From the NCBI GenBank assembly GCA_029204045.2, contig CM055065.1:7752297-7816296 (forward strand): 64,000 bases of DNA, in the 5' to 3' direction. Source of the stretch: Tillandsia leiboldiana. Lineage: Eukaryota; Streptophyta; Magnoliopsida; Poales; Bromeliaceae. Numbering within the stretch: position 1 is the stretch's first letter; every line of letters starts with the position of its first letter. Positions 37,662 through 48,636 of this stretch are shown here, piece after piece. A program made the position numbers and the translations under genes. The notes under the pieces were generated by a model. That model was not told the origin of the DNA. It saw only the letters and a program-made list of their open reading frames with translations, and searched no databases.

Positions 37662-37743
37662 GTGACGATCGCAGGTGACGATGAAGGACATGTTCGGTCC
37701 GGTAAAGCCGAAGGAGTATGTCTACAAGCACAAGAGTAGTTAG
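37662..37743 (+). pseudogene. Captured terminal exon of an unidentified gene
   Basis: An acceptor (GTTGCAG) precedes a frame reading VTMKDMFGPVKP then KEYVYKHKSS and a TAG at 37741. There is no such end in COLD1/GTG proteins. It may belong to the same source as the acidic first exon at 31779. The link is inference from position only. Confidence 0.4.
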
Positions 37744-38266
37744 AGAGTTTGGTTTGTAATAATTACTATAACATGTGAGCGGATATTATTGTTTTGATGT
37801 ATGGATATTACTTTGTGGATTTATCATTTTAATGAAAATTTTAAAAAATATATTTTTTTTTCTCTCCACTCGGACTAATCCGCCTACTCGGCTTCTTATA
37901 TTTAAAGCCAGTCGTGTAATTGTTTTTTTTAGTCTTATCGATTTAATATAAATGTGATTAGCTTAACTAAAGTATAACACTATATGTTTAAATATAATAT
38001 TATTATTTTTAATGATAATGGGACACTTATAAAGTGTCACTATGCTAAAAAAATATAATTTTTTTTTTCAAATTTGGGACACATAAGTGTGTCACTAAAA
38101 GTAAAAAAAAAAAAAGTGTTGTTAAATTGCAGCACTTTTTTTGGGATATACCAGCACTTAGTAATGTGTCGCTATATACCCTAGCGACTGCACATATAGC
38201 GACACTATAATAAGTGTCGGTAATTTTGCTAGTGACACTTTTTTTAGGTTTTAGGGATACTTAAAA
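37744..38266. other. CACTA right subterminal region
   Basis: No gene. Contains several GTGTCGCTAT, AGCGACAC and GTGTCACT motifs in both orientations (38020-38260), the expected transposase-binding subterminal repeats of CACTA elements. Confidence 0.65.
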
Positions 38267-38399
38267 GTGTCGCTATAACCTTATTGTGTTGTAGTGGTAC
38301 GTGCGAGGGCGACGGCGAGGAGGGAGGACGGGACGACGACAGCAACAATGGACGGCGGACGGTGACGTCGGAAGTGAAAAGTCTGAGGGATGAGGTAGG

Positions 38400-38522
38400 A
38401 AAGAAAGAGAGAGAGAGACAGTGAGAGAGAGAAACCTCACTGTGAGAGAGAGACAGTGAGAGAGAGAGAGAGGGAGAGATCTCTCTCAGTAAGAGAGAGA
38501 GAGACAGTGAGAGAGATAGAGA
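38400..38522. repeat. (GA)n low-complexity tract
   Basis: Repeated GAGAGAGA blocks broken by ACAGTGAGAG and a CCTCACTGTGAG unit. Frames through it on either strand are repeat artefacts. Confidence 0.85.
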
Positions 38523-38689
38523 AATGGAGGCGACGGCAACAACGGGCTTCAGCGACGGCGACGACAACGCGACTGCTATGGCGGCTGTGGAGAAAGTGGA
38601 GAGAGTGGGGAGAGGGGGAGAGGGAGAGCACCGTGGGGAGTGGGGAGAGGGAGAGCACTATGCGGTGTGGGGTCAAGGGGGGGTCGAAT

Positions 38690-39231
38690 AGTAAGAAAGG
38701 CGGTGAACGATTCACCGCCTTTAGTGTTTCTAGTTAAAGACGGTGAATCGTTCACCGCCTTCTTCATTGACTTAAAGGCGGTGAACAATTCATCGCCTTT
38801 AACAGCTAAAATATAGTGAAAGACGGTGAATCGTTCACCGCCTTCTTTATTGACTTAAAGGTGATGAACGATTCACCTCCTTTAAGAGATTTAGGCAATT
38901 ATCTTTGAAATTGGCTAATTGTTGAGGAAGGCGTTAAAGACGGTGAATTGTTCATCACCTTCTTTATTGACTTATAGTCGGTGAACGATTCACCGCCTTT
39001 AAAAGGTCTAGCCAATTTGGCTCCGTCTTTACAGGGTTATTGTGAAGGCGGTGAATCTGATTCATCGGTTTTTAGAAAGGTAGTAAACGATTCATCGTCT
39101 TCTAGCCGTCAGTCCTCTGTGGCGTTGATGTGGCAAAAATAAAATTAATTTTATAAATAAAATTTCCGTACAATTTTTCTGCAAATTATAAAATTTTATT
39201 AGCCATTTTGAAAAAAAAAAAAAAAATACCT
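38690..39231 (-). repeat. MULE right terminal inverted repeat with palindrome array
   Basis: Inverse counterpart of 24502-24915, longer. About nine units of the GGCGGTGAA-NNN-TTCACCGCC type, with A/T linkers such as CTTCTTTATTGACTTA repeated several times. The tip (TGATGTGGCAAAAATAAA to AAAATGG) matches the left tip in inverse orientation. It ends in a run of A followed by TACCT. Confidence 0.75.
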
Positions 39232-39337
39232 GTCGCACCGTAGTACTGTACCAACTGCCGCTTTTTCATCCTCACGTTTCTTACTCATGACTCTCCTCTG
39301 CCTCCGCTTCTCCCCTTCCACTCCCTCATCATCATCC

Positions 39338-42300
39338 ATGGAATCTCTTATCTCCCTCCCTTTCCCCCGCCTCTTCCCCACTCCCTCTCCTTCACAACCC
39401 AAAACCCTAATCCCCACCATTCCCTCTCCTCCCCTCTCCCTCCACCACCACCACCACCACCTCCGCTCCCGCCGCATTCCCACACCAACCACCACCATTC
39501 TCCGCTCTCATGGCCTCTCCTCCGCCGCCCCCTCCACTGGCATCTCTGACGCCTCCGACCCCTTCGGCATCGGCTCCGGCGATGATGCGAACAAGTTCGA
39601 TTGGTACGCCCAATGGTACCCGTTGGCTCCCCTCTGCGATCTGGACAAGCGGGCGCCGCACGCGAAGACGGTGATGGGGCTCGACGTGGTGGTGTGGTGG
39701 GATCGGGCCGAGGGTCGATGGCAGGTGTTCGACGACCGCTGCCCCCACCGCCTCGCCCCGCTCTCCGAGGGCCGCATCGATCCCCGCGGCCGCCTCCAGT
39801 GCGTCTACCACGGCTGGTGCTTCGACGGCAGCGGCAGCTGCAAGTACATTCCCCAGGCGCCGTCCAGCGGCCCGCAGGTGAGCTCCATTTGGGTTTCTAA
39901 AACATGATTTTCAATCTTTATGTTTCTTTTTCTAAACTTTTGAATTAGTCTAGTTTTCTAATTGTTGTAGAATTGTGTCGTAATCGATTGTGTGATGCCC
40001 CAATAATCTCGCATCGGATGGAAAATGGATTATCACCGGAGATATTGGGACCACTGGTTTTAGTAATAATATTCAGGCTTAAATAAATATTTTGGGTTGT
40101 TGGTTTCGACCCTACGAGTTATTAGTGCGAGAGGTCGAGCGCAATAAGTTGTCCTTCCATCATGTTGGAGGTGAACTTGGATGAAGGAGGTGTATTTTTT
40201 TTTTTTTTTTTGGTTGTATTTTTTAGCATATGGATTGTTCAAGGCAATGTATTTCTTGCTTGCAATCTAGGTTATGTAGTACATAGTAGAACTTTAGTTA
40301 TCGGGCTATATGAACAAATTATTTTAATTTGGACATGTTGGTTTTCTTGGAAGCAAAGATGTAAGCCTGACGAATACGACAGACAATAAAGATTGCGAAG
40401 GTGTCTTGCCTGAGTGACTAAGTCCGAACTGGATTAGCCACCCTAGTTTTTGCAATTTTAACTTTGTAAAATAATTTAGTTACCTTGTGCGAGTAAAAAT
40501 CTTCGGGTCATTGTATCCCTGCAAATATGGTGCATGCGGCACCTCTCAATGCATATGCACCTTCTTGATATGTGACCAATATTTTGCGGAGAAGCAAACT
40601 GAGTAATTTAGCATTCATTAAATGCTTGATTTTTCGCTAATGACATATTGCCATGTGTGATGAGCAAAATTTTGCTGCTTTGGCATTGTGATAGTGTAAC
40701 GACCCAGCCCACTAGCAATAATAACTCGTTGGGCCCAAACCACAGCCCAAAATGCTTAAGCCCAGTTATTATTACTAGTGTCCAAGTCTCATATAAACCC
40801 AATCACAAATCCATCCACATCCGATGTGGGACTATTGGGGGTGTCGCAGATAGCGGCCGAATGAGCATGTTGACATTATTATGCGTTTTACCAATCTTTT
40901 CTTCAGGTGATTCTGTTGATGCTGAATTGTTTGGTTTACGATGTATCATCACAGGTTCATTTGAACGCTAAGGCTTGTGCTGCTGTTTATCCTAGTGTTG
41001 AACGGAATAAGGTTTTGTGGTTTTGGCCTAGCACTGATCCTCAGTACAAGGATATCTTGGAGAAGAAACGACCTCCATACATTGAAGAGTTGGATGACCC
41101 ATCATACACCTGTTCAATGGGAATAAGGGAACTTCAATACGGGTATAATTCCATTCTCTGTCGTTGCTATATCACTCTTAGCCAGCATTGCTACACATAA
41201 ATATGTATGTATATATGTATGTAAATCTTTATTTCCAGAATATATGTAAATCTTTATTTCCACATATTCTGGTTTCCCATGCAAATATTTATTTGAGCAG
41301 CTTTTTTTTTCCTCATCTTTCTTTTTTCACAAACTCTCATTCTTACACCTTTTTGTCCACGAGTCTTGCACACAACTCGCATCATTATTTGATCATTACA
41401 AATACTTCCACTGAAACTTCTAAGAAGGATGGTTAATCTATTCTTGTCCAGCATGATACCGGTGCATATTTACTACAATTGTGTATAAATTTATAGGTAC
41501 ATCAACAGCTTCACTTTGATTTCTAAACTTATCTCAATTGATGGCTCAAACTCCATTAGGTTATTCGGTCAAATCCTATCAGTGGCTTATCTATGAGAGA
41601 CAATGGACTGTTGTAGGTGGTGCCAGCCGAAGGTTTGCATGTTGTTCCACATAGACATTTCAACTGAAAAGTTTTATGCACAAATGATGGAAGCTACCTT
41701 AGGGCCAAATTTTGGTGACTAGGATGCAAGTAAAGTTAATTAAAATGATTTGTAATGACACATTGGCTTTCCATGGATAGAAGTTGATGTTAGGACTGGA
41801 TTGTACTGTTTAATATAGAATGAGCCATCAGTTGACATGAGGTAATAGTTAGCAACCAAGTTGATATCTGGTTGATTATTTTGCAGACCACCTGTTTAAT
41901 TAAAAGTCATTTCTTATTTTATTTTGCAGTATTAATTATCATTTATATAGATTTTGCCGCAGACATCATGAGTCTCATTATTAAGTTAACATCTAGCTTT
42001 CATGCCTGACCTATCTGTATTTAAATTAGATATTCACAATACTATATTAACATTTCAGGTATGAAGTCCTGGTAGAAAACCTCATGGATCCGGCTCATGT
42101 TCCATACGCACATCATGGACTAATGAGAGTAAGGAGACGTGTCGAACCTGGCAGATATGTAACTCTTATAAACTTCTATTTTCTAGTCTCGACTAAATTT
42201 TGTGTGGTAATTGCTCATGTGGTTGTAGTAAATCAAGCGCTTGATACCAAGTTTATGTTAACTTTTTGAACTAAACCTTGCTTTGCAGTGATTTCGTGGA

Positions 42301-44515
42301 TTATAATTTATATTTCTAGGTTGACTTATTTTGAAATATTGCTAATAGATAAGCTTATTTCACAGCTGAAGCTGATCGAGAAGGAGGTGGACCTATAGAC
42401 ATAACAATAGAGGAATCGAACAAAACTGGCTTTCTTGTAAAGCAGGATGCTGGCTATTTCAGATTTATAGCTCCGTGCCTCTTTTATGGTGCAGCAACTG
42501 TTAACCAATCTGCTACATCTAGGAATGTCCAAGAGGTATTCGTTCAAATATAAACTGTTCAAACGGTAAAACAATGTGGAAATCGCCACTCTCTTTTTCT
42601 TTCATCTCGGCGACTAACTTGTGCTGACTCAGAATATTTCAGCTCTACCCCAGCAGAGGCTCAAGAAGTTTCTTCTCATATTCATGTGTATCCCAGTCAG
42701 TCCCGGAAGAAGCCGAGTAATTTTCACATTTCCAAGGAATTTTGCAGTTTGGATTGACCGATTTTTTCCACGATGGATGTATCATGTGGGACAAAACCTT
42801 ATTTTGGATTCAGATCTTTATCTTCTCCATGTAGAGGTACTATTTGTATCCCTTGCATTTTATCTCTGTGCCATTTTATTGTTTAGCTTTTCAACAAGGA
42901 AACTCTCAAGATGTGTATCGTATATCCCTTCCTTTTTTTGGTTGAGTGAGCATTTTGTAATTTCTTTACGTGAGCACTGAAACACCTTTTTCATGTGTTA
43001 AAACTTATAACCAGGTTTCCAGGATTTGATTCGCTTGGTTCTTTGGGGCTATTTCCTTGTCAGTTGATGACACTTATTTGTTCTCCATCTAGATAGTGCT
43101 TTCTGGTCATAATCTGTCTTGCCGAAGATACCATCATAAACTTGTTTTAATGCCTTTTTGATTAATGCCAACTCCTTTTGGTCCGTTAATATACCTTCTT
43201 TTGCTTTTTTAGGTTAATTTCATACAACTCCCTGTAAACATATCGAATAGTAGAGATATTCCTACAAAATTCAACATTTCATATTTATTCCTTCAAAAGT
43301 CTTAAGTTGTTCTTATAGATCCTTCTGGTTTATTATTGTTAGTTTGATGTTTATTTTTTAGCAGAATATATGTGAAATGTTAGTTTTGTCCTTTTAAATG
43401 TCCCTCCAAAAATCCCAACTATTAAAATAATGCAAAAATGTATGAAAGGGTAAAAAGGTAAATTTACCTCACTAGCTAACCAAGATTAAGTTTTTAATCT
43501 ATGGTTAACGGACATTGACGGTAGGGACATATATGAACAATTTAGGACTTTTGAAATAATAAATATGAAAAGTTGAACTTTGTAAGAATATATCTGCTAT
43601 TCAATAAGTTTACCGGGAGCTATATGAAATTAACCATTTTTTAAATTCTCTTTAGGAGCGCAAGATCGCGAAAGCTGGCTTTTCCAATTGGTTCAAAGCT
43701 TGTTACGTGCCAACAAAGTCAGATGCCATGGTTATAGCTTTCAGAAACTGGTTAAGAAAATATTCAAACAATCAGGTTGACTGGGGGAACATGTCTAGCG
43801 AGCAGCTTCCACCAACTCCCCCGAGAGAGCAGCTGATGGACAGGTACAACAATATTTGAAATGGATGCCTTCATTCTTCAGTTGTGATGAATCACAGGTT
43901 TTATACTCTTTATTTAATAGATTATCGGAGATTTTATATATGCACTACAGAAAAATCATTTATTGACATATATGCAACTATATCATCTGAATATTTATAT
44001 ATATATACACCGTCAAAACTGCGTTTTCTTTGATGGGATTGTTCACTATTTATACACCTTGGAGATTTGTTTGGCAATAGTTTTTCACTTCTTTGTTTTT
44101 CTTTTTCGAAGGAAATTGAGCTCGCAAGGTGATTAACAGTAACACCGGCACACTCCATAGCACAGAATTTGGATTTTTTTTTTCTTTTAAAATCGGATAA
44201 ACAATAGAGTGCAACCAAGTGAGACCTAACTTTTCCTGTTCTAATGATATTCCTTTCAGATACTGGTCGCATGTTGTGCAATGCAGTAGCTGCCGCGGGG
44301 GATTGAAAGTTCTGAAGGCCCTCGAGTTTTCTCTTCAAGTTCTCTCGTTAGCCCTTATCGGGACTGTTGCAGCAGCCAGACATAGTTTAACTTCAGCCAC
44401 CGCAAGGAATTTTGTCGTCTTTGCAGCGGTACTGTGTTTCGCGGCTTCGCGTTGGCTCTCTCATTTCATATACAAGACCTTCTATTTCCATGATTACAAC
44501 CATGCTTTCAAATGA
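39338..44515 (+). CDS. PTC52: Chloroplast Rieske oxygenase, PTC52/PAO/TIC55 family, copy 1
   Basis: Exons: 39338-39877, 40955-41142, 42059 to 42128 or 42150, 42366-42535, 42633-42836, 43656-43843, 44260-44515. Residues 1-60 are Ser/Pro/Leu-rich, like a plastid transit peptide. The Rieske [2Fe-2S] motif is C135-x-H137 and C155-x2-H158. The mononuclear iron motif is N250-x2-D253-x2-H256-x4-H261. A C-terminal CSSC (about 469-472), the redox motif of this family, precedes two hydrophobic segments. Members act at the inner envelope or thylakoid on chlorophyll-type pigments; PTC52 is linked to protochlorophyllide oxidation. ATG 39338 matches the start of copy 2; an in-frame ATG at 39287 is possible. 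The exon 3 to 4 junction fits only with a GC donor at 42151 (total 545 aa). The ordinary GT at 42129 puts a stop in exon 4. Confidence 0.88.
39991..40146 (+). mobile_element. Solo TRIM LTR in intron 1 of copy 1
   Basis: Starts TGTGATGCCCCAATAATC and resembles the 154-bp LTR at 55773-55926 in the same intron of copy 2. Followed by TSD-like AGTTG (40147-40151); the left flank reads GATTG. After it the intron continues with CCTTCCATCATGTTGGAGG, as it does after the TRIM in copy 2 (61990). No internal part is left. Confidence 0.7.
40695..40848 (-). mobile_element. Solo TRIM LTR, minus strand, GATAG duplication
   Basis: The 154-bp sequence is the inverse of the LTRs at 60702-60854 and 61017-61169 (TGCGACACCC to GGTCGTTACA on the minus strand). 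It is flanked on both sides by GATAG (40690-40694 and 40849-40853). The same intron of copy 2 has an uninterrupted GATAG at 63104-63108, so the empty site is visible in this window. Confidence 0.88.
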
Positions 44516-45397
44516 TTACTCTGCAGGTGAGACCTTCTCTTAACAAAATAAGAAACATTACTTGCCTTCCTTCTGTGTTACTCCATAACTGCAATATTGA
44601 TGTATATAACTGAACAGACATACATATTCTCTATCACAAAATTGTAATTATAAGGCAGCTTACCATGCGCAGTTATAGAAAATTCTGCATCTAGTTCTTT
44701 CAATTTTACATCGCTGAGCATTAGCATTGGAAATTGCAGCTTTTCTTTTGTCTTGTATCTTATTATTACCCTAGTTATGGAAATTTGGAAATTCCTGCTT
44801 AGTTGCTATCTCCAGTGTTCTTCCTGAAGTCCTGGGCTTTGTAGATGTGCGGTGGAGCTACTATCACCTTCGAAATATTTATAGGAGTTTTTTTTTTTTA
44901 TATTTAGCCCCCTCAATTTTTTTTATATAAATAATTCCAACAAATTATATTTGCAGAAATAGCTCTCTTGGCCATGGGAGCGCCACGCCGGATAGGGGAG
45001 CCCATGTGGGCATTTTTAAATTAAATACGGTGTTTTGGGTTACCATATTTCTTTGTGTTTTTAAGCGTGTACTTTTAATTCTCATGGTCCCTAAGTTGAA
45101 GAATAGAGGGACTAAAGTGGGTATATGAATACAATAATCTAATCACGTGTGTTTAAACACTACGATTGGATTATCGTGTTCAATTTAATATGGTCTTTCT
45201 CTTGTTGAATGTGGCGCTTGTTTGGTAAGGAAAAGATTATCGGGATCATTTCTTAAAAAAAAAGTTTTGCATGGCTAAATGCATAAAAATCCCTATATTT
45301 ATAATTGAGTTTGCCAATAATTAAACTTAGTTAACATATTGCAACTACAGTACTCATATAAAAAGATTTGAAATTTGATTCTAAATACTTTAACGTA
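44516..45397. other. Downstream flank of copy 1, no gene seen
   Basis: Contains the likely 3' UTR of copy 1 and AT-rich sequence. No open frame with a recognisable domain and no clear element ends. Confidence 0.5.
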
Positions 45398-46766
45398 CCG
45401 TTTGGATGTGGCTTATACCGGAATGAGTTATACCAGGTATAGGTATAAAGTAAGGGATAAACCTGGTTTAAACCTAAATTGTGTTTGGATGTGAATGAGG
45501 CTTAAACCTGGTATAAAAAATTAGGTGTTTTGATTGGAGATGAAGAATGAGAGGTATAAAGTTGACTTTTATGTTTAATGATGATGTGACCTTTACTTTT
45601 ATGTATATTATAAATGTGATAATTAAAAAATGTATTAGAATATTTTAAGTAGGAGTAAAAATTTTAATTTTTAAATTTATATAAATTTTACAAAAATTAT
45701 AAAAAAATTATATAAATTTTACAATTTTAAAATTAATATTATTTTTTAAAATTATAAATTTATAAATATATATAATATAATAAAATATAAATATATTTAT
45801 AATTTTAATAAAATATAAATATATATAAATTTATAAAATATAAAAAATTAATTTTAAATAATTTATAAATGTATAATTTAAATATTTTTTAAAATTTAAA
45901 TATTCTAATTAAAAAAATTAAGTAAAATTTAAATATTCTAATTAAAATTTAAATATTTTAAGTAGGAGTAAAAATTTTAATTTTTAAATTTATATAAATT
46001 TAAAAAAATTATAAAAATTTATATAAATTTTATAATTTTAAATTAATATTATTTTTTAAAATTATAAATTTATAAATATATATAATTTAATAAAATATAA
46101 ATATATTTATAATTTTAATAAAATATAAATATATATAAATTTATAAAATATAAAAAATTAAAATTTATAAAATATAAAAAATTAAAATTTTAAAAAAAAC
46201 CCTGAAGCATAAAAGAGAAAAAAAACGAAAAAAAAAACGAAAAAAAAAAGGAATATAAAAGAAAGGAAAAAAAAAATTTAAATTTAAATTTATAAAAAAA
46301 ATTTTAAAAAATTAAATTTTATAAAATTATAAATTTATAATTTAAATATTTTTTAAAATTTAAAATTTAAAATTTAAAATTTAAAATATTTTAATTAAAA
46401 TTTAAAATTTAAAATTTAAAATTTAAAATATAAATATTTAAAATTTAAAATTAAAATTTATAAAATTTAAAATTTAAAATATAAATATTTTTTAAAATTT
46501 AAAAATTTTAATTAAAAAAAAAACCCGCCCAAAGCTTAAAAAAAATAAATAAATAAATAAATAAATTTGAAATGTCCCTTCCCAAGGCACTGCTGCCTTG
46601 GGAAGGGACAGAGGATAAACCCGGCCGGTTTGGGAGAGGTGAGGATATCCCTCCCCCAAACCCGGGGATATCCCCGTTTGGGGGGATATCCCCAAACGGG
46701 GATATCCCAAATTTGTTTGGGGATAAAGGGGGGATATCCCCCTTTATCCCCAATCCAAACACAGCC
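45398..46766. mobile_element. AT-rich inverted-repeat element (MITE-like)
   Basis: Left end CCGTTTGGATGTGGC. The right end, read inversely, is GGCTGTGTTTGGATTGGGG. Similar ends bound the element at 52727-53618. The interior has two copies of a block of about 310 bp (from about 45641 and 45956), long AAATTTTAAA tracts, and near the right end a hairpin of GGGATATCCCC units (46640-46750). No transposase. Class is uncertain (PIF/Harbinger- or hAT-like by the ends), and the target duplication was not resolved. Confidence 0.55.
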
Positions 46767-46874
46767 TAAATGGTATAGATAATGTTTAATAATATCGATC
46801 ATCGATTTAAAAGTTCTATTATTGATAATAAATTAATAGCAATAAAGTTTATTTGTTATAATATTTTTGCTCAA

Positions 46875-46945
<71 letters not shown>

Positions 46946-47189
46946 GCAGAGTTTATATACTTTTAAAAGTAAAACTTTATTCATGTTCAAAAGTAAAAGT
47001 TTATTCATGTTTGTAAATTTTTTACCATAGGATTTGTATTATAATTCATATTATTATAAAGACATTTAAGAAGAGAGAAAGAAAATATAATTATATAAAT
47101 TTCAATACAAATTTTATAGTACAAAATTTATAAGTATGGATGAGATTGTACTTTTGAAAGTATATAAGCTCTACTCTCTCTCTCTCTCT

Positions 47190-47270
<81 letters not shown>

Positions 47271-47486
47271 ATATTATTTGGCACTCCTTCTGGCCACGTG
47301 TTGCATTCTCTAAGCCTTTTCTTTCCCGTCCCCCCCCCCCCCCTCCTTCCCTCCCTTTCTCTCTTTTTCTCTCTCTGACTCCTACCCTTCCTCTCTGTCA
47401 CCCCTACCTTGTCTCTAAGCCTCTTCTCTCTTTCCCTCTCTCTCTCTTTCTGACTCCTAGCCCTCATCTCCATCCTGACGAACTCT

Positions 47487-47529
<43 letters not shown>

Positions 47530-47562
47530 CAGTCGTCCCTACCACCGCCTTTATGCCCCACT

Positions 47563-47599
<37 letters not shown>

Positions 47600-47911
47600 T
47601 TCCCGTTTACGATGCCTACCTATTTCCCTCGCCTCCCACTTGCTCCCTCCTTTGGGATCATATTTGTTTCTCCTTCGTCCTTCGATTTCCTTGCCGATCA
47701 ATCTGATGACTCAGATTGGGTTTGGCCTCGGGTTGGGTTTTGCCTCCTACTTACCCTGTCTCTACGAGTGAATCCTCTCAGATCGAGCTGTCGGGATCCT
47801 CTCTGTGCCTCCTTCGCCCTCCGATTGCCTTGCCGATCAATCCGACGGTTCTCTGTGCTTCTGATGTTTCTCATTATGTCTCCACGGAGGTAGCCTTTGC
47901 AAGGTGGGGTT

Positions 47912-47971
<60 letters not shown>

Positions 47972-48000
47972 GGTTCCTTTTTTTTTTTTTTTCCTCAGCC
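46767..48000. repeat. Microsatellite-rich block
   Basis: (CT)n at about 46874-46908, 47173-47190, 47490-47526, 47566-47594 and 47910-47964. (TA)n at about 46910-46940 and 47192-47266. A C run lies at 47329-47343. Between the two TA tracts, 46943-47172 has inverted ends (AGAGTTTATATACTTTTAAA and the inverse of TACTTTTGAAAGTATATAAG). Frames of 60 to 170 aa here come from the repeats. No gene supported. Confidence 0.8.
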
Positions 48001-48348
48001 GCCTTGAGCTTAAGGTAGCGATGCGACGGCCATCCAATCTATAATATATGCTTTCATCTACAGATTAAACAACCATCCAATCTATGAGATATGCTCTCAT
48101 TTACAGATTAATTACACTCAAATAGTTTTTACGCTCTTATATCTCTCAGATTCTTTACATGAGATTATTTATTTTACATATATTTGATATTTGATTTTAA
48201 AGATTTTTAACAGATTTGGTAAGATTACTATGTCAGATTTGTTATGATGGCTACTCTCTTTTGTCCTCCTAAGATTATTATAAATACTGATGCTGCCTTT
48301 AATGCAGTACACCATTGTACTGTTTGGAATTTGAATTAGAAAAGGTAA

Positions 48349-48636
48349 TGCTCAATTCACTATTCCTGAAAGAAAACTAAATTTCTCTTATCTCTCATTC
48401 CATTAATTCACAGAATCAATTAGTGTGGGAGTGCCAAAGAATAGATATAGATAGATTTTCCTTATCCCTCATCCCATTAATTGCAAGAATTATGCTCAAT
48501 TCAATATTCCTAAAAGAAAACTATATTTCTCTTATCCCTCATTCCATTAATTCATATAATTAATTAGTGTGGGAGTGCCAAAGAATAGATATAGATAGAT
48601 TTCCCTTATCCCTCATTCCATTAATTGCAAGAATTA
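48349..48636. repeat. 144-bp tandem duplication
   Basis: Two adjacent copies, 48349-48492 and 48493-48636, start TGCTCAATTCA and share GTGTGGGAGTGCCAAAGAAT and AGATATAGATAGATTT, with a few substitutions. Confidence 0.88.

Larger units (their letters stand above)
31038..38296 (+). mobile_element. CACTA element carrying captured host-gene exons
   Basis: Left end starts CACTACAACACAATAAGG (31038). The right end is its exact inverse, ending 38296. Inverted ends are 30 bp and perfect (31038-31067, 38267-38296). The 3-bp GTA flanks both sides (31035-31037, 38297-38299), the target duplication length of CACTA elements. Subterminal copies of GCGACAC/GTGTCGC cluster near the right end (38150-38280) and once near the left. 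The 7.26-kb interior has no recognisable CACTA transposase. It holds gene-like exons on the + strand, including eight of a COLD1/GTG gene. This is the structure of a non-autonomous, gene-carrying (Pack-type) CACTA. Confidence 0.92.
24502..39231 (-). mobile_element. Mutator-like element with transposase and plant mobile domain genes, split by a CACTA element
   Basis: Both ends carry related inverted sequences. The left reads AGTTTTTTT then CAAAATG at 24502. The right, on the minus strand, reads AGGTATTTT then CAAAATGG from 39231. Both then run through TTTATTTATAAA, TTTTGCCACATCA and a block of short palindromes. The interior encodes a minus-strand MURA-type transposase and a plant mobile domain protein. 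Without the CACTA insertion the element is about 7.5 kb. Possible 9-bp target duplications are GTCACACGG (24493-24501) and GTCGCACCG (39232-39240), identical at 7 of 9 positions. The right end lies about 105 bp before the start codon of the first oxygenase gene. Confidence 0.78.

Noticed and set aside
38437..38788. ORFs on both strands in the GA-rich segment
   Set aside because: Pure low-complexity translations (Ser/Leu or Arg/Glu runs).
38690..39110. Regularly spaced palindromes considered as a CRISPR-like array
   Set aside because: Units are imperfect, linkers are not unique spacers, and the block recurs inversely at 24610; it is a transposon terminus in a plant genome.
39407..39811. Minus-strand ORF across exon 1 of copy 1 (also 55034-55658)
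   Set aside because: Antisense shadow of a GC-rich exon whose + strand encodes the Rieske domain.
42621..42980. 119-aa ORF read as a separate gene
   Set aside because: Its first part is exon 5 of the oxygenase (42633-42836); the rest is intron read-through.
44880..45060. GC-rich short segment (GCGCCACGCCGGATAGG) after copy 1 considered as an exon
   Set aside because: No open frame or splice sites of note, and surrounded by AT-rich repeats.
47192..47701. 169-aa minus-strand ORF
   Set aside because: Composed of Arg/Glu and Ile/Tyr runs from (CT)n and (TA)n microsatellites; not a gene.
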